Below the pieces are notes generated by a model. It did not search any database. It was not told the origin of the DNA and was given only the letters and a program-made list of their open reading frames with translations. The position numbers and the translations under genes were made by a program. DNA of 64,000 nucleotides from B1SED10-75 sp964636865 (GTDB taxonomy: Bacteria; Bacillota; Dethiobacteria; DTU022; PWGO01), in contig CAZWVJ010000009.1 of NCBI GenBank assembly GCA_964636865.1, positions 1 through 64,000 of the forward strand, read 5' to 3'. Positions 17,835-25,841 of this stretch are shown one piece after another (position 1 is the stretch's first letter; the number at the start of each line of letters is the position of its first letter).

Positions 17835-18815
17835 ATTTTCACGGGCGGCGAGTCCGCTGCTTGTAAATAAAAGGGGAGCCAAGAAAGTCACCCAGAATCC
17901 TGCTAGGGCGTAACGAATAAAGCCCAGGGCAATAACCTCCGAGGGAAGGAAACTGCTTAAGCCCATTACTATGCCGAAGAGGACAACTGCTCCGATCAAA
18001 GATTTAATAATATGTTGGTACCATTTTCCATGAGGCGAAAAGGCAATCAGTCTTTTTTCCAGAATATACCCGACACTTATACCCGCTAGATAACCCATAA
18101 GCCTGGTTATATCATCGGGTAAAAGAATAGTCAGTACTACGGGAACAGCAATGGAAATTATTAATAAAGCGGGAAAAGTAAATTTTTTCACCCAACCTTT
18201 TTCTACAAAGAGAGCACTAAGCCATACAAAAAGTGCCAGGAAAATAAAACCTAACACCAGTCCGCCCATTACATCTCTTACGAAGTGATAACCCAAAATC
18301 AGCCGGGAAAAGCCGATTAAAACAATAATTATAACTGCCCAGGTCCAAAAAGCGGTAGATCTTAACCTTACGGCCAGGTAACCCCAAACTGTTAAGGCTG
18401 TAAGGGTATGCCCGCTGGGGAAAGCGTCGTTTCCCGGATGTTCAATCCCTAAATCCGGGCGGGGTATGCCGAAAATTTCTTTAAGGTAAAATGTGTAGGC
18501 TGCGGACAGCAATAGCACCACTGCCGTCCAGAAAGCTACTGATTTATGCACACACCAGAGTATGATGGAAATAAATATCATGTAAAATTCGTCATCACCC
18601 AGGAAGGTAATGCCGCGGAAAAGATATTCCACTGATACCCTTTCCGCTTGAAAATAAAAAAGCGGCTCAATAAGTTTTTGAAGCCCCAAGAATTCCCAAT
18701 AAATAATTAAGATTGCTGCTATAGCTGCCATGATTAACCAGCAAAAAAGCCGCCAGTATAATTCAGTTTTGCGATTTTCCGAAAAATAAGTATGACTTAC
18801 AGCAGGAATTTTCAC
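17823..18815 (-). CDS. PAP2-family membrane phosphatase
   Basis: The 330-residue membrane protein has the three phosphatase motifs in order: KEIFGIPRP, DAFPSGHTL and RLILGYHFVRDVMGG, which provide the Lys-Arg, the Ser-Gly-His and the Arg-His-Asp of acid phosphatase type 2 enzymes. It should remove phosphate from a lipid such as undecaprenyl diphosphate or phosphatidic acid. About eight hydrophobic helices are visible; the C-terminal third (from about 200) adds helices beyond the minimal PAP2 core. It reads towards the acyl-CoA dehydrogenase gene. The ribosome site on the minus strand (AGGAGGGTTATT) is clear. Confidence 0.9.
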   Translation of the reverse strand: MKIPAVSHTYFSENRKTELYWRLFCWLIMAAIAAILIIYWEFLGLQKLIEPLFYFQAERVSVEYLFRGITFLGDDEFYMIFISIILWCVHKSVAFWTAVVLLLSAAYTFYLKEIFGIPRPDLGIEHPGNDAFPSGHTLTALTVWGYLAVRLRSTAFWTWAVIIIVLIGFSRLILGYHFVRDVMGGLVLGFIFLALFVWLSALFVEKGWVKKFTFPALLIISIAVPVVLTILLPDDITRLMGYLAGISVGYILEKRLIAFSPHGKWYQHIIKSLIGAVVLFGIVMGLSSFLPSEVIALGFIRYALAGFWVTFLAPLLFTSSGLAARENKQA

Positions 18816-19325
18816 GTTAATAACCCTCCTTTATCCCATAAGTTTGAAAGGCAAGGGGACGGTTCCGTTGCCTGCGTTGCCCGGTAAGCCACGTAAACGG
18901 TTCGAGCGTCCCGTAGCGAAGGGAAGGCAAAAGGAAAGGCAAAGCAATTGTCCCCGTGCCTTCTGGTTTTAAGTGTATTCCCTTCCCTGAAAATACCAGT
19001 TACTAAATTTATATTATCCTATCACGACTCCGAGAGCAAGTCAATTAGATGCAGATCTTAATATATTTATTTAAAGGGTTAATTGGTGGTATTTTAGTAA
19101 GTAAACAGGCACAGCCTGCCTTAGCCAAACTTCACCTTGTGTATGATAAATGCCTTGATATTAGATTGATTTTTTAGTTTTTAAAGAAGGAATTTAAAGG
19201 AACGTGAAGAATTTATATAAGGTACGCAAAGATAATTGCCTAAAGCACAATCACATTTCCGGAGTTAGTTGACGTTTAGATATGAAAATTTAAAAATTTT
19301 TATGTAAGGAAAGGAGGGAAATTAG
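18816..19325. other. Gene-free stretch between divergent genes
   Basis: About 510 bases without a credible gene. Its first part holds the G+C-rich repeat described separately. The rest is AT-rich upstream DNA of the HTH/phasin-like gene; a TTGACG at 19269-19274 could be a -35 box but no convincing -10 box follows at the right distance. I see nothing else in it. Confidence 0.6.
18848..18963. repeat. REP-like inverted repeat pair
   Basis: One arm contains AAGGCAAGGGGACGGTTCC with a short palindromic end CCGTTGCCT; about 95 bases later the inverted arm ends TTGTCCCCGTGCCTT. Between them is a G+C-rich spacer. The reverse complement matches another copy at 40682-40765 (see that entry), including the spacer words CTACGGGA.GCTC and CGTGGCTTA.CGG. 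This is a dispersed repeat like the REP/REPIN elements mobilised by RAYT transposases, but no RAYT gene lies in this window. Confidence 0.75.
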
Positions 19326-20093
19326 TTGCCACCAAAAGATTATTCCAAGAAGGAAGCTGCAGAGCTTTTAGGAACCACACCGGATGCGATTCAAAAACGA
19401 ATTAAACGTGAGAAGATAGAAGCTTACAAAAATGAAAAAGGTCAATGGCGCGTTGTTTTGGATGATAAAGAAATAAATAAAAAACAAAGTTCTGCCAAAA
19501 GCGGAGCGAAAAGTACAGCTAAAAAATCAACCGGTACTTCTTCAAGCCAAAAGGCAGGTAGAAAAACTGCTACCAGTAGTGCTGCTTCAAAAGCTGCTTC
19601 AGGGGGCACCGCCGGCCAAAAGGCTGCTTCCAGCAGTAGTAGTGAAAAATCTGTATCACCTGAAAAAACAGTTGCCGCAGTTACAGAAGAAGAAACACCT
19701 AAAAGCCCGGTCTTTTGCAGGCATACCCAGGAGATTAATCTGGATGAACAAGCTCAACAAAAGGGGAGTGCTGCAAAATTGAATTATTATATGAAAGGGG
19801 GGCCTATTATGGTAGACGATTTAATTAACAAAGCGAAGGAAATGATTGATGAACTCAAGGAAAAGGCACCGGAATCTGTAGAGCAGTTAATTGAAAAGGG
19901 TGAAATGCAAAAGGAAGAAGCTCGTAAAGTTACAGAAAGATTTACCGAAACAAGAGATGAAATAATAACTGAATATCAGGCGAAATTTGCCGAAATAATA
20001 GGTGGACTAAGGAATAAAGTTGTTACCAGAGAAGATATAGAGGAGCTTGATAGAAAAATTGAGGCTTTAAACCGTAAGCTGCAAGATATGTAA
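19326..20093 (+). CDS. HTH protein fused to a phasin-like coiled-coil domain
   Basis: A TTG start lies nine bases after GGAGGG. Residues 1-50 (YSKKEAAELLGTTPDAIQKR, then EAYKNEKGQWRV) form a MerR/excisionase-like winged HTH. Residues about 55-125 are a low-complexity Ala/Ser/Lys/Gly linker. From residue 162 (MVDDLINKAKEMIDELKEK) to the end is a charged coiled coil like small clostridial phasins (PhaF/PhaI-type), with REDIEELDRKIEALNRKLQ. An AAAGGGGGG sits just ahead of the internal ATG 19809, so a separate 94-residue phasin-like protein could be made from the same gene. The role may be granule association or DNA binding; no PHA synthase is close. A terminator follows. Confidence 0.75.
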   Translation: MPPKDYSKKEAAELLGTTPDAIQKRIKREKIEAYKNEKGQWRVVLDDKEINKKQSSAKSGAKSTAKKSTGTSSSQKAGRKTATSSAASKAASGGTAGQKAASSSSSEKSVSPEKTVAAVTEEETPKSPVFCRHTQEINLDEQAQQKGSAAKLNYYMKGGPIMVDDLINKAKEMIDELKEKAPESVEQLIEKGEMQKEEARKVTERFTETRDEIITEYQAKFAEIIGGLRNKVVTREDIEELDRKIEALNRKLQDM

Positions 20094-20123
20094 ATTTAGT
20101 TTTTGAAAAGTTATTTGCAGAAG

Positions 20124-20161
20124 CGAGGCAAGCGTTTTTAAAAAGCCGCTGCCTCGTTTTT
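20124..20161 (+). terminator. Rho-independent terminator after the phasin-like gene
   Basis: CGAGGCAAGCG pairs with CGCTGCCTCG (one bulge) and is followed by TTTTTG. Confidence 0.8.
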
Positions 20162-20247
20162 GTTTAGAAACAAATAAGTATTAATTAGACAGGTAACTAT
20201 TGTGTAATTTCTCAAATTTGGCAGCAAATTGAAGTGTTTTAATTTTA

Positions 20248-21087
20248 ATGAGTGGAGTGATGAACTCAGTTATGGATAATTCCCCGAATTTAAGAAATCA
20301 TGGTTTTTTTGCCAATGTGAAAAGGCCCGTTATGGTTGCGCACCGAGGGGCATCCGGTGAATATCCCGAAAATACTATTCTTTCATTTGAGGCTGCTTTA
20401 GAGAGTGGTGCCGATGTTCTAGAAATGGATGCCAGGCTAACTGCTGATAGTGAAGTAGTGGTAATACATGATAGAGATGTAGGGAGAACTACTGATGGAG
20501 AGGCGAGGGTAAACGAGTTAACCCTGGAAGAGATCAGAAATCTGGATGCAGGCTACAAGTTTGAACGTGAGGGCAGTTATCCTTTTCGAGATAAAGGGAT
20601 AAAAGTTCCTGCTTTATATGAAGTTATGGAAAGGTTTCCCGGGCAGGAAATAGTGATAGAAATAAAAGAGTTTGAAGATGAAGAAATTGTGCAAAAGATT
20701 GCCGATCTTATCAAACATTATGGATTGGATAACAAAGTTTTGATAACCAGCGCGAGCGATCCTCTGCTGCAAAGCTTTAGAAATATTATGCCCTCGGTGC
20801 CTACTTGTGGAGGAATTAGAGAAAGCCTTGTATTTTATTTGCTTGCCCACATGGGTGCTGCAAGGTGGGTGGAGTGGGTTTTTGACTGTCTTTTTGTAGT
20901 TCCGGGTTTTGGGATGTTAACCGAGTCCTTTAAAATTGATGCTCGCCTGGCAGGCTTGCATATTTACGTGTGGACAATTAACAATAGAGATGAAATGCAT
21001 ACACTCTTAGAAGATGGGATAGAAGGCATTTTAACCGATTATCCGGGTATTTTATCTGAAGTAGTAGCCGGGGGAGGTTTCAAATAA
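20248..21087 (+). CDS. Glycerophosphodiester phosphodiesterase
   Basis: The 279-residue protein opens its catalytic domain with VAHRGASGEYPENT and continues EMDARLTADSEVVVIHD, giving the His, Glu and Asp residues that bind Ca or Mg in GDPD enzymes; VWTINNRDEMHTLLEDGIEGILTDYP is the usual C-terminal strand set. It cleaves glycerophosphodiesters to glycerol-3-phosphate and alcohol, feeding the glycerol phosphate pathway (the GlpA-like operon lies 11 kb away). No signal peptide is visible, so it is probably cytoplasmic. Three ATGs (20248, 20260, 20272) are in frame and none has ideal spacing; the first is reported. Confidence 0.9.
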   Translation: MSGVMNSVMDNSPNLRNHGFFANVKRPVMVAHRGASGEYPENTILSFEAALESGADVLEMDARLTADSEVVVIHDRDVGRTTDGEARVNELTLEEIRNLDAGYKFEREGSYPFRDKGIKVPALYEVMERFPGQEIVIEIKEFEDEEIVQKIADLIKHYGLDNKVLITSASDPLLQSFRNIMPSVPTCGGIRESLVFYLLAHMGAARWVEWVFDCLFVVPGFGMLTESFKIDARLAGLHIYVWTINNRDEMHTLLEDGIEGILTDYPGILSEVVAGGGFK

Positions 21088-21154
21088 TTAAGCCCTCTAA
21101 TATCTAAAATATACGCGCTCTACATTACCTTACCGGAGGAATTAACTATAGTAT

Positions 21155-22333
21155 TTAACTTTTCTTCAGATGTTTCTCTTTTAGCCATTCTGCAGCAGGT
21201 TGCCAAACTTGCTCATAAGCATTATTACCCACAATGATATCTATGTGTCCGGCTAAATTCGAGCTGATGAGGTTATCAGGATCTTCAGGATCCATAACTT
21301 CACGGGCTAAAAAGATGCTGTCGGGGGTAGCGATTAGATCGTCAGTTCCGTAAAAAAACAAGAAATTTTTATCTTTATATCTCATAAGGCGTAATTGTTT
21401 GAGATAGTTTGAAATTTCTTCTTGTTTGGCGTGTCCACCTTTATGTACAAAATTAATAAAGAATTTTTGTAATTCCTTGGGCATAGGTTCGCTAATTTGT
21501 CCCAGTAGTGTGCGGATAGTAGCGTTATTAATATTCATAGGATTAAAAAGATAGGGAGATATTAAATTGAAGCGGACAAACCAGTCAGGAAGCGTCCGGA
21601 TAGTGCGGGTCAAGGGCACCATATTTTGCGCGAGGTTACCTAAAACAGCGTCTTCTTCAAAGCCCAGCAGTGTTGAAGTAAAATTAATATAACGAATGAA
21701 CCTGAAAAATAATTTATTAAAAGCCATGGGACTGGCAATGGTTATAAGGTTTTTAATAGGGTTATCCGGATTTTTGGCAAGGTATGAATATGCTGTCATT
21801 CCACCTAAACTGTAGCCAATCCAGGATATTTCGTTACATTCGTTGTATTCGCGAATAAAATCAATAATTCCAGGAATTTCTTCACTGACCAGATTTTTAT
21901 AACTGTAATATGAAGTAATCCGGTAGCGTTTTTGGTAGTAAATGCTGTTTTCACAGTGTTGACTCACATAGCGGTTATAAACCCTTTCAGCGTAGCCCGG
22001 GTGATATAAATATACATCGAAGCCTTCCGCAGCCAAAAGGTTCGCGAATGACTTATTGTGTTCCATGTTAAAACAATTGCCTTCATTGTCGATACGGAAA
22101 AGGTTAGCATTGGTAGAAATTCCCGGCGCCATAATTACCGGGCCATATCTAGGCATATTTTCGGCAGTTGAGTAGATATGCTTGATAAAAATGTCGCAGT
22201 TTTGTAAATGAACTATCAAGTCTTCAGCTACCAGGTAATAAGGCGCTACCGGAGGTTTTGCATCAACCAGTTTTCTGTTTTTTGCCCAACTAAAAGCATT
22301 AATTTTTGGCATTTTTTTATTTAGAGTTTCCAT
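21155..22333 (-). CDS. Alpha/beta hydrolase
   Basis: The 392-residue protein carries a nucleophile elbow WIGYSLGGMT (Ser175), an oxyanion segment IMAPGISTNANLF and, towards the end, FFYGTDDLIATPD and AGHIDIIVG for the Asp and His of the triad. The general shape, with a lid region of about 100 residues after the elbow, resembles lipases and PHA synthase/depolymerase relatives, but the nucleophile is Ser not Cys so it is not a PHA synthase. There is no signal peptide. It is alone, convergent with the GDPD gene, and has no clear ribosome site. Confidence 0.8.
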   Translation of the reverse strand: METLNKKMPKINAFSWAKNRKLVDAKPPVAPYYLVAEDLIVHLQNCDIFIKHIYSTAENMPRYGPVIMAPGISTNANLFRIDNEGNCFNMEHNKSFANLLAAEGFDVYLYHPGYAERVYNRYVSQHCENSIYYQKRYRITSYYSYKNLVSEEIPGIIDFIREYNECNEISWIGYSLGGMTAYSYLAKNPDNPIKNLITIASPMAFNKLFFRFIRYINFTSTLLGFEEDAVLGNLAQNMVPLTRTIRTLPDWFVRFNLISPYLFNPMNINNATIRTLLGQISEPMPKELQKFFINFVHKGGHAKQEEISNYLKQLRLMRYKDKNFLFFYGTDDLIATPDSIFLAREVMDPEDPDNLISSNLAGHIDIIVGNNAYEQVWQPAAEWLKEKHLKKS

Positions 22334-22589
22334 GACTACTGTATTTTATACCTATCCAAGTTTCTGCTGTTTTGCCGGGGAACAGTTCCATCACTTTCCT
22401 TTTTAAGCTTTGGATAAATTCCCATAAAGAAAGCGATGACCAAATTTGAAATAAACTATCTCTTTGGCGGTTCTTAAGCTACTCCATCCGGCACAGCTTT
22501 TTTCTTTACCCCATTAAAAATCGTATTATTTTTAATATTACCATGTTTTATTATAGCCAGTCAATTTCTTGAGGGGGATTAATTAAAGC

Positions 22590-23342
22590 TTATTCCCACC
22601 ATTTACCTAATTCAGATAATATCATTTCTAAGTCATTAACTTCCTCTTTAGAAGCAGAAGTCTTTATCCCTTGTTTGTCTGCTTCATGGAAGGCTTCTTC
22701 CAGCGAGCCGCTAAACATAATTTGCCCATAGTTTAGAAGAGCCACGCGATGGCATAGTTGGGAAATTTCCCGCACATCATGGCTGGTATAAACAATAGTT
22801 TTGCCCCAATCGGCAAGGGTATTTATAAAATCCACGATTTCTTTTTTAGACTTTATATCCACTCCCAGGGTGGGCTCGTCCATAATTAGCACGGAAGGGT
22901 TGTGCATAAGGGCTACTCCAATGTTAAGCCTTCGCTTCATTCCTTCCGATAAACGTTCAACTTTTTCGTTAAGGCGTTCCTGTAAGCCGATTATACCGGC
23001 AATATATTCTACATGATCAGTAGAAACTTCAGTGTCTGATATATTGCCCCAGAAATTCAAGTTATCTTTAACTGTTAAAGAAGTGTGTAATGCAACGCGC
23101 TGGGGGACATAGCTTATAATTTTTCGAATTTTTGATTTGTCTTTAAACACGCTGTTACCATCGAAAAGGATATCACCGGCTGTCGGGGTAATAACTGTGG
23201 CCATCATACCTAATATGGTGGATTTCCCAGCTCCGTTGGGGCCCATTAAACCAAATATTTCCCCCTTGTTGACCTGGAAGCTAACTTCGTTAACCACTAG
23301 TTTTTTACCGTATTTCTTTGAAACTTCACGTACATCAATCAT
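22590..23342 (-). CDS. ABC transporter ATP-binding protein
   Basis: The 250-residue ATPase has Walker A GPNGAGKST, the Q-loop, the signature LSEGMKRRLNIG, Walker B VLIMDEPTLGVD and the switch His in VYTSHDV. The signature has an Met/Lys-rich form common in NatA-type exporters. Its ATG overlaps the end of the upstream permease gene by eight bases, so it is the last gene of a four-gene operon reading 27533 to 22590. It powers the two ABC-2 permeases; the substrate is unknown, possibly sodium, an antibiotic or a peptide. Confidence 0.92.
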   Translation of the reverse strand: MIDVREVSKKYGKKLVVNEVSFQVNKGEIFGLMGPNGAGKSTILGMMATVITPTAGDILFDGNSVFKDKSKIRKIISYVPQRVALHTSLTVKDNLNFWGNISDTEVSTDHVEYIAGIIGLQERLNEKVERLSEGMKRRLNIGVALMHNPSVLIMDEPTLGVDIKSKKEIVDFINTLADWGKTIVYTSHDVREISQLCHRVALLNYGQIMFSGSLEEAFHEADKQGIKTSASKEEVNDLEMILSELGKWWE

Positions 23343-24567
23343 ATTTTTTACCCACCTTTTGGCCGAGGCCTAAAAATACAAGCGTGAATGCTGTTAATGC
23401 CATTAATGGCTGTGTTATGGCCGCCCAGTTTTGTTGGTGAAAAAGAAATTCCCTGGTGCCGTGAATCAACCAACTTTGGGGTGTAAGCTTAATTATGAGA
23501 TCAAGATATATGGAGGTATCTTCCAGGTGAAAGAAAACAACTCCAAAAGCACTGGTAAAAATTGTTACCATAATTCCCAGGAGTTGCATTTGACCTGAAG
23601 TTTGAGCTATTGAGGCCAGGAACAAGGCTATCCCCACGCAGCCCAGCAAGTAGAAAAATATAACTACTACTAACTGCGGGGAAAATGGGGTGACCACAGG
23701 TAAAAAAAGTGTTCCCAGCCCTAAAGCTAGCAGGGAAGACAGTATTAGTGCTCCGAGTACTGCCAATGAATTTCCGGCGGTATAAAGACTTAGGCCTGCT
23801 GCAGAAGATTTTATGCGAGATCTTATTCCGTTTCCTCTCTCCTGAACTATCCAACTATGTAAAAAAATGCTTAAAAACATCATTGCCACCGCAAATATGC
23901 TTATCATAAAAATGAGGTTGCGCGCTTCAGCCCGGTAATCAGGGGGTATGGTTTCACTTAGTCCCTCAGCCCCCATGTGCCGGCTTTCAAGCTGCACCAA
24001 AGGGGAGGGTTCCCACTGTTTATCGGAAAAGTCCCGGGCTTTTTGCCATAAGGCATTTTTTTCTCTGTCATTGTAGGGGATATTATAGTATTGGAAATTT
24101 TCCACCACCAGGTTGGCGGAAACAACATTACTGGTTAGCCGGGTTACTTCGCCGGCTGCTATTTCGCTTAGCATTTCTGTGAGCAGGGAAGAAGGAGAGT
24201 TTAATACCGTGAGTAAATTATCCACTTCACCTTCATTAATTTTTTCTGTGAAACCGGATTTTAAAATAAAAGCAACTTCCTTGTTTCCGCTTATTACCTC
24301 CTGACGGGCTAAAGTTTTTTCCATTTCTTGAACCCGGAGAGTGGGGTTTTCTGCGAGTCTCTGGGTTATAATGCGGGAGTAACTGTCATCATCTTCATCT
24401 ACCACGGCTACAGGGACTTCAGAGGGATCCACCGCTTCCTGCATAACCTGGCCTAACATTAGAATTAGCAAAGGAGGTAAAATAAACAATACCAATAAAT
24501 TTTGATAACTCCTGCTTAATATTTTTAGGCGATAAACGGCGAATTTAATTAATCGTAATAAAATCAT
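23335..24567 (-). CDS. ABC-2 type exporter permease (second of pair)
   Basis: The 410-residue membrane protein has one N-terminal helix (about 22-42), a long extracytoplasmic region to about 215, then five or six helices, ending just before the ATPase gene. This is the ABC2_membrane_3/NatB/YhaP type layout. Segment EERGNGIRSRIKSSAAG before the helices resembles the conserved cytoplasmic motif E-x-x-x-G-T/N of these permeases. It overlaps its neighbour gene by one base and is probably the partner half of that permease in a heterodimer. Confidence 0.85.
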   Translation of the reverse strand: MILLRLIKFAVYRLKILSRSYQNLLVLFILPPLLILMLGQVMQEAVDPSEVPVAVVDEDDDSYSRIITQRLAENPTLRVQEMEKTLARQEVISGNKEVAFILKSGFTEKINEGEVDNLLTVLNSPSSLLTEMLSEIAAGEVTRLTSNVVSANLVVENFQYYNIPYNDREKNALWQKARDFSDKQWEPSPLVQLESRHMGAEGLSETIPPDYRAEARNLIFMISIFAVAMMFLSIFLHSWIVQERGNGIRSRIKSSAAGLSLYTAGNSLAVLGALILSSLLALGLGTLFLPVVTPFSPQLVVVIFFYLLGCVGIALFLASIAQTSGQMQLLGIMVTIFTSAFGVVFFHLEDTSIYLDLIIKLTPQSWLIHGTREFLFHQQNWAAITQPLMALTAFTLVFLGLGQKVGKKYD

Positions 24568-25781
24568 TACTCCACCTTCTTATTGATGATAAAGCTTGCA
24601 AAGTAAAGAGCTGCCAGAGCTGTAGCAGCTAAAACAGCTGTGCTGCTTATTATTGCGGCGGGGTTATAAGTATCGAAAAGAGCATAATGGAGCCCGTGAG
24701 AAGCCCACCCAAAAAATGAAACCAATTCAAAAGGTTCCAGCCATGCAGGAAGCAGGCTCAAGGGGATTATACTCCCGCCGGTTATGGCCATTAATATAAT
24801 GAACAGAAATCCTATGCCATTGGCTGCAGCCAGGTTATTTGTCCCGTATGATAGCAAAGTTAGCAATGCAGCAGAAGAAACGATTACGGCAGCTATTACC
24901 ACCAGAGCGTGAATGAGCTCTCCTCGAAAATAATTATCCAGAAAAATTGAAAACAGGATTAAAATACCGGCTAACTGCAAGGTCAGAAAAAGGATTTTGG
25001 CTAAAAATTTAGAGGATACTATTTTAGCCGGAGAAATTCCGCCGGCTAAAAGCCTTTGGAGGGTTCCTTCTTTGTTTTCTGTTTCTACTCGAAGAGTAGT
25101 CAAACCTCCCAGCAGTAAAAAGATGAGCATCAGGGAAACAGAGTAATATTCTTGAAGAGAAATTTGTCCCCAAGGAGACAAAGTTTCTGTTTCCAAAGCT
25201 TCTCTTCTTCCCAGGGAGTGAAGCAAAAAGGAAAGGGTTGCCTGCCGCGTGCTGCTACTTATTTCCTGCGAAGGAACTTCTGCTTCCTGCAAGAAATGGT
25301 GAACGGTAATTAATCCGCTTTGAGCTGCTGTTATCAACTTGGTGGCGCTGTGGAGCATTGTTTCCGTAAAAGCTGAGGGTATGGGTTGTCGATGATTGCC
25401 AATAAACTCGATCTCTTGTGTTTCTTGCCGCATCAGCCCCCTGCTAAAATCAGGGGGAATTACAACAGCTCCCGCCACTTGATTTTGCTCAAGCTTTTGG
25501 AGGGCTTGAGAGTAATTTACGACAGAAAGATCAAATAATTGCTTCAGTTCTTCATCTTCCATGACAAAATTTACGATTGTTTGCGCTTCAGCGGTTTCAT
25601 CCTGGTTAACTACTGCTACGGGAAAAGGTTCTCCCAAATCTTGTTCCTGCACAATCGGCGCTGCAAAATACCCGATAATCAAAAGAATGATTAACGGGGT
25701 CAAAATTATTAATAGAGTTGTTTTAATGTCCCGGAGATAACTTTTTAATTCAAAAATAACCATTAAAAAAACTTTTTTCAT
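24567..25781 (-). CDS. ABC-2 type exporter permease (first of pair)
   Basis: The 404-residue protein has the same layout as the other permease: an N-terminal helix (TTLLIILTPLIILLIIGYF), an extracytoplasmic domain of about 180 residues, a cytoplasmic ETENKEGTLQRLLAGGISP loop matching the ABC-2 E-x-x-x-G-T motif, and five or so C-terminal helices. The two permeases differ in sequence, so they likely form a heterodimer. Its ATG lies about 80 bases after the 563-residue membrane-anchored protein gene. Confidence 0.85.
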   Translation of the reverse strand: MKKVFLMVIFELKSYLRDIKTTLLIILTPLIILLIIGYFAAPIVQEQDLGEPFPVAVVNQDETAEAQTIVNFVMEDEELKQLFDLSVVNYSQALQKLEQNQVAGAVVIPPDFSRGLMRQETQEIEFIGNHRQPIPSAFTETMLHSATKLITAAQSGLITVHHFLQEAEVPSQEISSSTRQATLSFLLHSLGRREALETETLSPWGQISLQEYYSVSLMLIFLLLGGLTTLRVETENKEGTLQRLLAGGISPAKIVSSKFLAKILFLTLQLAGILILFSIFLDNYFRGELIHALVVIAAVIVSSAALLTLLSYGTNNLAAANGIGFLFIILMAITGGSIIPLSLLPAWLEPFELVSFFGWASHGLHYALFDTYNPAAIISSTAVLAATALAALYFASFIINKKVE

Positions 25782-25841
25782 TTTAACACCCGGCTCTGCT
25801 AATTTCTTTGGAAATGATATTTTTTCAATTAGAATAGCTGG

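Noticed and set aside
18890..18930. GGTTCGAG words suggestive of a tRNA T-arm
   Set aside because: No acceptor stem or anticodon arm can be drawn; the stretch belongs to the REP-like repeat.
21155..22333. Reading the alpha/beta hydrolase as a PHA synthase because a phasin-like gene is near
   Set aside because: The nucleophile is Ser in GYSLGG rather than the Cys of PHA synthases.
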